64,000 nt of DNA, from positions 656,001-720,000 of the forward strand of contig JAPXFQ010001794.1 in the NCBI GenBank assembly GCA_028564705.1, in the 5' to 3' direction. The notes below the pieces were generated by a model. That model was not told where the DNA came from and searched no databases. It saw only the letters and a program-made list of their open reading frames with translations. Below, in pieces: positions 56,523 through 64,000 of the stretch. This DNA is from Apricaphanius iberus. Its lineage: Eukaryota; Chordata; Actinopteri; Cyprinodontiformes; Aphaniidae. The first letter of the stretch is position 1, and every line of letters starts with the position of its first letter. Position numbers and translations under genes: made by a program.

Positions 56523-57155
56523 ACCAGACACTTGGGCTTTGACTCCGAACTTCGTTATTCGAATATAATTCGATTGTTTTAAAAATTAAAGATGTTAGAA
56601 AGATTTTTAGGGATCTCTTAATATTCTAACCTGCATGGGAATGATTTACTTCTGTTTGCTTGTAAATGTTTTTCTTTGATTCAGATTCCAAGCAAACGAG
56701 CGAGTAGTGGGTAAAAAATCGGACGTACTGCTCCACCATTTTGCTGGACGTTTATGCTACGTAAGTTCGCCTGCGGTCCGGTTAAACAACTTATCAACTT
56801 ATCGAAAAACAATTAAACTAATAAGTAACATCGCTACACTTTTACATTCATACGCCAAAATTGCGGCGGTGTCAATGGTTGACAGTTCCTCTGTAGCAGA
56901 GGTCACTCTTCTTCTACGATTTTGAGGCTTCTGCTGCATTGTGGGATAGCATAGCAATAACACCGACTGATACACTGCCCTCTAGTGGACAGAACATATA
57001 GAACTTAAGTTTGATACCAATATCTGTCTTACTGAAGACTTTTAATGGTCAAAATATAATTAATAATTATTCGAATATGTTCTAATTTTTAAATATTAAT
57101 AAACAAACAAACTTCGAATATGATTTTGGGGCAAAAGTCAAAGTCCTACCGGACG
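56523..57155. mobile_element. hAT element (GGCTTTGACT ends)
   Basis: Left gggctttgactccgaacttcg..attcgaatataattcg and right cttcgaatatgattttggggcaaaagtcaaagtcc are inverted (GG(C/A)CTTTGACT). Candidate 8-bp duplication ACCAGACA (56523-56530) / ACCGGACG (57148-57155), six of eight. The core 56715-56965 (acgtactgctccaccatttt, gtaacatcgctacac, gctgcattgtgggatagc) is shared with the hAT at 52036-53096, although the ends of the two differ. Confidence 0.75.
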
Positions 57156-58070
57156 CCTTCATCTAACCCTTGATTCATTCCAGTGGTGGTTTCCTCCTGT
57201 CATCCAACTGTTTCTGCTTTTGCTTTACTTTTCATTTCTGTATCTCTTTATGTTTTCCCTTCTTCAATCAAAGTTTTAGAATTAAACCAAAATTTTAAAT
57301 GTGGAAAGGGAACTTCTGTGCGTTCACTCAGTGCTCTGTCTGTAACCATGAGCATTTTGTTTTGGCCTCTCTTGTCCTAATCGAGCTTCGCTGCTTCAGC
57401 TGATAAGCAAGCAGATAGCCTCGCGCTGTCAGGTGGATTTCATTGGTAGGACTATTTTTTAAGGATCTTCTGTTGTTAAATGTCAGGAGGAAGCGAAGCA
57501 ACAACAATGACTGAGCAGCTGCTGGGCTCCACTGGAGTAAACAGCTTCTACTACAACATCTAAAGGCTGTAATTAGTGCAGGAGCACAAACAGACCTCAC
57601 CCTTCTCCCCTTCCTTTAACCATCTGTGAAGATGATTCATAGAGAGTGGGAGGAAGCTTTAAAATGATCCGGTCAGTCAGGAGCATCGCGTTGATGGCGC
57701 CAAGAGCCACAAAAAGAGCCGCGCAGAACGGATTAGGACTGAAATATGTTATGAAGGGCTTCAGAGGAAAGGGATCCAGCTCTGCTGTGGAGCCTGATGC
57801 GTTCCCACCCTAACAGGTCTTTCATTAGCGCCAATCCAAAAGACAAATGGACTCAATAAGCCGTCGGGATCTGTCAGTCTGTTCGGGTTTATAAAAAGTC
57901 CCTGCTTGGTGTTTATCCACTCTGAAACGGACAAGAAGATGATTTAAAAGAAAAGAGATGGAGTTTAATGACTTTAATAAAAGTAAAAATGGACAGCTGA
58001 CGTGAAAATTATATTGTCAAGACTGCTGATGAGAATAATGAGAAAACTGTTTTGCTAAGGAAAAAAAATG
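57156..58070. other. Unassigned stretch
   Basis: No named repeat. 57600-57900 is repeat-free and compositionally even, possibly conserved non-coding. A 90-codon minus frame (57328-57600) is not recognised. Confidence 0.4.
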
Positions 58071-59545
58071 AACAGCTGCATTTTAGTGCTTTACATGATT
58101 TAGTGGTCCAGAAACAAACAGCTTATGACTAAAAAGCAATTTAGAAAAAGCATAAAAAGAAAATGAGTATACATTTCTATACGAGTATACATATATATAT
58201 GAGTGAGTATACTCATATATATGTATATAGGGCTGGACACGGACAATATAGAAAAAGAGTATGTCAATAAAGGGAAATTGATTGATATTGATAAAATGTA
58301 AAAAAAAATGTATTTTAAGTGCCTTCCAGTTGCTGTTTTAAATCTTCGATGAACTAATTTTAAGTAAATTAAGTCATTTTTCAAACAACTATTTTTATCA
58401 TAACTAAGTTCGTCGGACACAGAAAAAAATCCAGTAACATCAGTAAATACAAAAAAATAATAATGTTACTATTCATACTATATTTATTTAAACTAGGTTA
58501 GTAATTTAAAGGATTATCTTGACGCTTTTTAATCTTTTAGACATTTATCACTCTTTATAATATTAAATTAAATAATTACCTTTGGTTTAGTTAATAAAGC
58601 TGATTCTAATTGAGATTAGCTGCTAAAGCTAAAGCTAACCAGCTCCTCACCGGAGGGGGGGCTCTGGACTTTCTGATAATAAAAGGCCAGTGTGAATGCA
58701 AACCGCACTAGCTAAGAACAGCAACAATCTACAGTCTACTGGACTATCAGTTGTGAATACAGCCTAGATCTTTGATTTAAGACAGCTTAACTATTCAGCA
58801 GCTTTGCAGTCATCCGGAAGTTTGTTCCAGATCTGTGGAGCATAGAAGCTGAAAGCTGCTTCTCCATGTTTGGTTCTGGTTCTAGGGATGATTAGTAAAC
58901 TAGAGATGGGGGACCTGATTGGTCTGCTGGGTTGCTATGGTGAAAACAGGTCTTCATCATCCTTTGGTGCTAAACCGTTCAATGATTTATAAACCAGTAG
59001 GAGTATTTAGAAGTTTATTCTCTGAGCTACAGGGAGCCAGAGGAAGGACTTTAGAACTGGGGTGATGTGTTTTACTTTCCTGGTTCTAGTGAGAACACGA
59101 GCAGCAGCGTTCTGGATCAGCTGCAGCTGTCTGAGTGACTTTTTAGGTAGACCTGTGAAGATACTGTTACAGTAATCATAAATGCATGGACAAGTTTTTC
59201 TAGGTCTCCTTGTGTCATCAGTCCTTTAATCCTAGAAATGTTCCTCAGCTGATAGAAAGCTGACCTTGTTATTGCCTTTATGTGACCCTGGAGGTTCTGG
59301 TCTGAGTCCATTATTACACCTAGATTTCTGGCCTGGTTGCTGGTTTCTAGCTGGATTAGCTGAAGCTGTTGCTGATTCTGAATCGTTCCTCTTTAGGTCC
59401 AAAGATAAAGTTATGGGACGTCAAACTGATTTGCTCAATGCAGTCGTTTCGCGTCTGGATGGGATCAAAGTCGCTTGGTGACATTGTAATGTATAGCTGA
59501 GTGTGGTCTGCATAGTTATAGTAACTAATCTTATTATAATGCTAT
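58071..59545 (-). mobile_element. LINE family B, interrupted copy with RT end
   Basis: A tail fragment at 58075-58155 (tgctttacatgatttagtggtccagaaacaaa) and coding 58775-59545. Minus-strand peptide: YADHTQLY near 59490-59515 (catalytic YADD changed to YADH), then MDSDQNLQGHIKAITRSAFY, LRNISRIKGLMTQGDLEKLVHAF, the QNAAARVL region near 59100, and the usual end. The interval 58160-58770 is foreign or decayed, with a gtatac/atatat palindrome near 58170-58230. The copy is cut at 59545 by the Harbinger relic and resumes briefly at about 60350-60395. Confidence 0.82.
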
Positions 59546-60349
59546 AATTCTGCGTTCAGACCACATCCGTTGGATGCTTCGAGCAATGCATCAAACGGAT
59601 GAAGTTTGATGGAACATCCTAAAAAGCATGCAACGCTTGCATCTTAGGAAAAAAGAACGCGTGGGCGGGGCTTCTTCTGTTGCCGTAAGTTCTGAACTAT
59701 GGCGGATCATATCGAGAGAGTGGCTTGGCTTTATTTGCTAAATTAAGCTAGACAACATTGACTTCAGCTACATCAGCGCCGTTTGTGGGTTCACCCCATT
59801 ATTCAGATGCGTTCTGAGTTTGGGGAGTTTAATCATTTGCTCCAGGAGCTAACGACACGCGCTACGTTGAGAAAAGATTTGATAACTTACCCGACACCCC
59901 GATCTCTTCAGCGATCTTCAGCCAAGCAAGTTCCTCTACATTTCTGTCTCTATACAAAGACGAGGGCGGACCATAAAGTTCTCTGCGACTGCAGACGGCC
60001 ACGATCAGCTTGTCTTTCATTGTTGAAAATGTTTTTTCTCATCGCGCTTCATTCAAGATCCGTGTATAGTGACATCACTACAGTGAGACGCTCTGATTGG
60101 TTGCATCACTGCGTTAACTGCGTTGGGTCCTTCCTTCAAAAGTTCAGCTTGCTGAACTTCTGCGTTGCTTGCGTTGCTTGCGTTGCTACGTTGCCGTATG
60201 AAACGCAAGTAAAGTTGACGGAGCCAAGGCACACAACGCACCGCAGAGACTCTGATGGACCTCTGATGGACTCGACCGTAGATTTTACATGTAATCTTGC
60301 TGCCACTGACGCCGGTGTTTTTGGGGCGGCGTGAACGCAGCACAAGTCA
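59546..60349 (+). mobile_element. PIF/Harbinger relic inserted in LINE
   Basis: ctgcgttcagaccacat at the left (59550) and ggcgtgaacgcagcac at the right (to about 60342) are inverted (CTGCGTTCA). LINE sequence stops before and appears to resume after. A TAA occurs at each border, consistent with a Harbinger 3-bp duplication, but the outermost bases of the ends do not pair, so exact limits are uncertain. Inside, a short tandem run of gcgttgctt (about 60160-60188) and the transposase N-terminus (59783 on). Confidence 0.7.
59783..60334 (+). pseudogene. Harbinger protein N-terminal remnant (183-codon frame)
   Basis: The frame opens MWVHPIIQMRSEFGEFNHLLQEL. WVHPI..xR..xGEFxxLxxEL is the N-terminal motif of HARBI1-like PIF/Harbinger nucleases. 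After about residue 25 the similarity stops; the rest (TTRATLRKDLITYPTPRSLQ onward) is out of family, so the frame continues by chance through a deletion. The DDE catalytic core is absent. An upstream start at 59699 (atggcggatcat) in another phase may be the original one. Confidence 0.65.
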
Positions 60350-61644
60350 TAATGCTGACAATGGATGCTGGTGCTGAACTGGACCCAGTTTTAGATTTAC
60401 CGACCCAGAATGACCTAATAAACCTAAAATGTTTTTTTTTAACAAGGATGTAAACATGTTAATGTCTGATGTGAATATGGTATTTTTTAACATGGGAGTC
60501 AATGGGACATTTTTCCTTTTTGGATCCAGCCTGCAGTGGATGATGGGGGAACTGCATGTTTCGTTATTTACCTCCGGGTTGGCTTTCGGGATCTGCCGGT
60601 GGGATTTTCCCCTCGGTTGTGACTTGTCAAAGGGGGGGAAATGATGGCTTATTTATACCAAATTTCCAAGTGAGGCGCGACGGGGAACATGCAGCAAACA
60701 AGGAGCCTCCTTATGTGCCATGACTTCTCTGAGCCAAAGCTTTGTATGTCCAACATGTCTGCAGAACCAGATGAGGGAACGCTGAGCGAGGTGGTTTATG
60801 TTAATGAAATGAACAGGAGGGATGATGTGTTGGACGTTCTCTACGGATCACTTCTGCACACAGATTTAACTTCAGCAGGTGGAGCTTGGGTTATCATTAA
60901 GAGAGCAACATTATCTGGATTTCATGAGGAAATCTCTTCACTGTGAATCATATATTCTGGATAATGGTTACATAACTTCCAGCCAGAATCGCCCACCTGT
61001 GTTTATTGGGGAGCTGGTCTCTCCTCCTACTGGGTACTGTGGTTGGCATGCAGCGAGCTGGTTTGGCGTTTTAGAGAATGGCTTTGGTCACTGTCAGAAA
61101 ATCATAAACTGGAAGTACAGATTCCATCTTATTTTATGTAAAAACTGAAGCTGTGTCCTTCCTCAAATCAGTAATTTCTATTTCAGCTTGAAGTCTTTCT
61201 GGAATGTTTACAGCAGGATGATGAACATAACGTTCATAGCTGAGAAACTGTCTCTCCAACCTGTTCTGGTACAGTTCTGGTTTTTGAACTGCAGTACTGA
61301 ACATTTCTATCACTCACCTGCTTTATGAATATTTTCTTAGACCATTTCTCTCTAAAACTATGGGGAACCGTGCCCAACAAAACTGGTAATAAATAAATTG
61401 ACTTCTGGGTTGGCAGAAAATTAAGTAGGTTGCAGTTCTCTCACTCCAACGTTCTTGTTTTTTCCTTTGAAAAACCCAATATTTTTTATCGTCAAACCAC
61501 GCCTAACTTTTATTTTATTAAAAGCAGCAAGAATACTTAGGACAAACCTGAGAGCCATTTGTAGAAATTTCTACAGCTAGCGCTAATAGCACAGCTAGCT
61601 TAACAGTAGAGCTGTTGCTCTGATAGAAATGGGCAGTTTGCCTC
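60350..61644. other. Unassigned, starting with a few LINE bases
   Basis: 60350-60395 continues LINE family B (tggatgctggtgctgaactggaccc). Beyond that no element was recognised. The frames at 60429-60644 +, 60689-60946 + and 60879-61148 + have no family resemblance. Confidence 0.4.
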
Positions 61645-63550
61645 AAATATGGATGATTTATTTCTAAGATTCCTAACTCTGACTCGCACTCCCTGATTCT
61701 AGGAGAGGATTTTCATTTCGTTTTAGATGTAACATTGGATCATTCATCTCCAAAGCCTACAACTGTAAGTAATTCTGCTTTATTAAGTTGTTTTTAACTG
61801 AGTTTGGCCTATCTTATACCTGCCGTTTCCTTTACTGCTTCCACCAGGGAGAACTCTTTCTTCTCTCATGTCCACCACTTTTTCTCCCAGATTGATCTTT
61901 TGTTTTTGTTTTTTGGACAATTCTCTTATACCAAATATTAAATGTTGCAGCTATGAGGGCATTGTTATTTAAGATCATGCACCACTTGTTCTTAGCTTAC
62001 GTGTCCCAGACGCTGTGCAAAAGCAGAGGAGACACTGGAAGCTGGAGACGCTGCTGCTTACCCCTAAATTCCTCTACATCCTCCCGCCACACCGCAGCAA
62101 AACCGATCACATTGTAGTGACAAAAGAGCATTTCAACCACCGCCGTTTTGCTCTCCGGCAAAAATAGGATTGAATCGAATTTTGCTGGACTACGGAGCAA
62201 GTTCGCTGTCAATTTCCATAAATAAGAAAGCACAACAGGATACCGAACATGGAGAACATCCGGTTTTTCAAAATAAATCAGTAAAGACAGATTAAATTTT
62301 TCTTTTTATGCATAGCTATATTAATATAATCTAACTTACATTTATACATGTATGTTGTCTAAAATAATTGTGTGTTTATACATAAATTACACACATAATA
62401 AAATCTAAACTTATTTAATCCTGAAATGTCATTTCCTGCAGTACTGGGTGATGAAGTTCGTCTTCGTATATCACAGAAAACCAGGAGGACGAAATGGATG
62501 ACGAGAAGCTCATTCTGTTAGTGAAGATATGTTGACAAAGAATATTAATAAAGACAAGTAGATTAAACTTTTGTTTTCTGTTCGTCTTCCAAGTATGAAT
62601 AGTTTTGATCTGACTTTCATATTTTTGCCATTCCCGCACGAATGCGTCTTTGAGCACCTCTGGGCTCCTCCAGCTGAGCAGAGGTGGGACGCATGCAGCA
62701 TAAATTAACGACGGCAGTGAACCGCAGCGAAGTGCGTGGCGGAGCGCATGTAGTGGAATTTAGGGGTTATAGATTAAACTTTTCTGTCATACATATCCGA
62801 TCACATCAAGTCGTTTCTGAGTAAGAATAAAACTCCACGTATGTCAAATAAAGGATTTAAAGGCATACCTTAGAGATGAAATAATATTGTTTGCAGCCTA
62901 CAAGAGGAAGCTTTCAAAGCAGAAACAAAGTGACATGGCTAATGATAAACAATATGCATAATCTTCCTCTTCTTATCGATATAAGGAGCACTTAAAACAT
63001 TAAACCGAATGGAACCTTCTTTGACCGGCTCATCAGAAGCAGGAGTAGTTTTTATGAGCATGGTGAAAAGTCAGGTAAACTCTTGAGAGGCAGGAAAGCT
63101 AAATAGCTCATCCCAGGTACAAGAACCGAGAACTTTGTTCGCTCAACGGATCGGAAACTTATCAATGAGAAATCTGAAGCCTTCTCATTTATATTGTTCA
63201 AATTGCACATCAGATAATGATATAATGGAATAATTAAGAATCTAAATATGCCATCTCTATCTGAAGACATGAAAGCAAAATTAGCAGCTCCTTTCACACA
63301 AGGGGGAATTACAGCTGCAAACAGGTAAATCCCGTCCAGATGGGTTTCTTGTAGACTTTTATAAGAAATGTTCTGCAGAACTGTCTCCTCTCATCCATTT
63401 AGTCTTTTCACTCATTCAATAAAGACGGGAATCCCTCCCACATTCATCAAGGCATGCATTTCTCTTCTGTTGGAAAAGGATAAAGACACATTAGGATCTT
63501 CTTCTTAAATTAAATGCTTCTGGGAATAATTAACAAGATTAATAATTTTA
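61645..63550 (+). pseudogene. L1-type LINE ORF2 (endonuclease and linker), split by a MITE
   Basis: Plus-strand pieces in order: ILGEDFHFVLDVTLDHSSPKP (61696-61760; endonuclease GDFN box, changed to EDFH), STRENSFFSHVHHFFSQIDLL (61843-61905), HWKLETLLLT (62031-62062), then the MITE, then DHIKSFLSKNKTP (62803-62840), FYEHGEKSGKLLRGRKAK (63047-63100), LNMPSLSEDMKAKLAAPFTQ (63243-63300), PPTFIKACISLLLEKDKDT (63438-63490). These follow the order of fish L1 ORF2 from endonuclease to the start of RT. The PSGKSPGPDG and F.DD motifs are missing or beyond the copy. Multiple stops and frameshifts. Confidence 0.9.
62058..62769. mobile_element. PIF/Harbinger MITE with TTA target duplication, in L1
   Basis: TTA at 62058-62060 and 62767-62769 flank a 706-bp element (62061-62766) with ends CCCCTAAATTCCTCTACAT and, inverted, CCCCTAAATTCCACTACAT. 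Subterminal gccacaccgcagc (left) and gctgcggttcac (read inverted, right) also pair. TTA duplication and non-coding interior fit a Harbinger MITE. It separates LLLT from the rest of L1 ORF2, so it is younger than the L1 copy. Confidence 0.9.
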
Positions 63551-64000
63551 TGTCACCATCCTGTGAACGATGACAGCCAAATTGTTCAGTCTCAGTTATT
63601 GTTTGATTACCTGCCTGTTGAGGCTGAGGTGATTAAAGAAAAGATGAAGGAATGATTTTGTGAACAGGAAATTATTCCATATAATTTCAATGACTTTCAA
63701 AAAAACAAAAAAATAATGAAGTCAAAAATGTTCATCAACGACTGACTAAGTACCGCCAACGGGACATAAAAATGCAAAAGGGTTAAAAACAGGGTTGGAG
63801 TTACGGGGGAAGCCCAGAACCCAAGAATCCTAATGTGTTTCAGATCAAAATGAAATCCTAATTTTTCCACCGTGGGTGTTAAATTTCTTACATTACAATT
63901 TACAAACTCTGACTTGTTAAAATAACTTTCACGTAATTCCTTCTGTGACCTTAACCGTGTGGTGGTGCTGTTTTGCTGCTTATTTGTGTTCTTTTTCTTG
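63551..64000. other. Unassigned window end
   Basis: After the L1 remnant no element or gene is recognised. Confidence 0.4.

Noticed and set aside
59546..60357. 8-bp duplication ATAATGCT around the Harbinger relic, suggesting hAT
   Set aside because: The word occurs on both sides, but the inverted ends lie at unequal distances from it and the protein motif is Harbinger; a TAA duplication fits better.
1..64000. Endogenous retrovirus or other viral insertion
   Set aside because: I found no gag, protease, integrase or envelope-like frames and no paired LTRs. All reverse transcriptase remnants are of non-LTR (LINE) type.

Overview
This window looks like teleost fish nuclear DNA, probably a gene-poor intergenic or intronic stretch. 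No host protein-coding gene can be supported across the 64 kb. There are no operons or bacterial-style genes; the longest open frames are under 215 codons, and the recognisable ones belong to decayed transposable elements. The evidence for a ray-finned fish is the repeat set: a Rex3/RTE LINE whose sequence matches the motifs I remember for fish Rex3, CR1/L2/Rex1-type LINE tails, fish-type L1, Tc1-like transposons, many hAT, PIF/Harbinger and TTAA-flanked (Kolobok/T2-like) elements, and a tRNA-derived SINE. I cannot name the species.

Layout. 0-4 kb: minus-strand CR1/L2/Rex1-type LINE, hAT relic with a BED zinc finger, Tc1 scraps. 4-7.3 kb: mostly unassigned. 7.3-9.8 kb: a dispersed repeat split by a TTAA-flanked MITE, then a hAT element with a perfect 8-bp target duplication. 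10-13 kb: first copy of an unclassified repeat (called X here) and a 190-bp tandem duplication. 14-17 kb: Harbinger MITE inside a long foldback element, then a hAT with a perfect 8-bp duplication. 18-22.7 kb: LINE tail, TTAA element with a small coding exon, and a Rex3 copy inserted into another LINE tail with a 9-bp target duplication. 23.5-24.6 kb: inverted second copy of the 7.3-8.8 kb repeat, carrying a different TTAA element at the same site. 25-29 kb: mostly unassigned, plus a long-TIR foldback element. 29.7-32 kb: hAT filled with two LINE tails, and a second BED-finger hAT. 35.4-36.8 kb: a 21-bp minisatellite interrupted by a SINE. 37-41 kb: mostly unassigned. 41-49 kb: repeat X copy 2, a Rex3 fragment split by a MITE, and several LINE fragments. 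49-57 kb: hAT elements and a Tc1 transposon with other elements nested inside. 58-64 kb: LINE split by a Harbinger relic, and L1 ORF2 split by a Harbinger MITE.

The interest lies in the insertion order rather than gene function. Several nests have target-site duplications readable by eye, so a relative chronology can be built. The most unusual points are two homologous repeats with different TTAA elements at one site, two hAT elements with unlike ends but a shared core, a 21-bp (seven-codon) minisatellite open on both strands, and repeat X, which I cannot assign to a known family.
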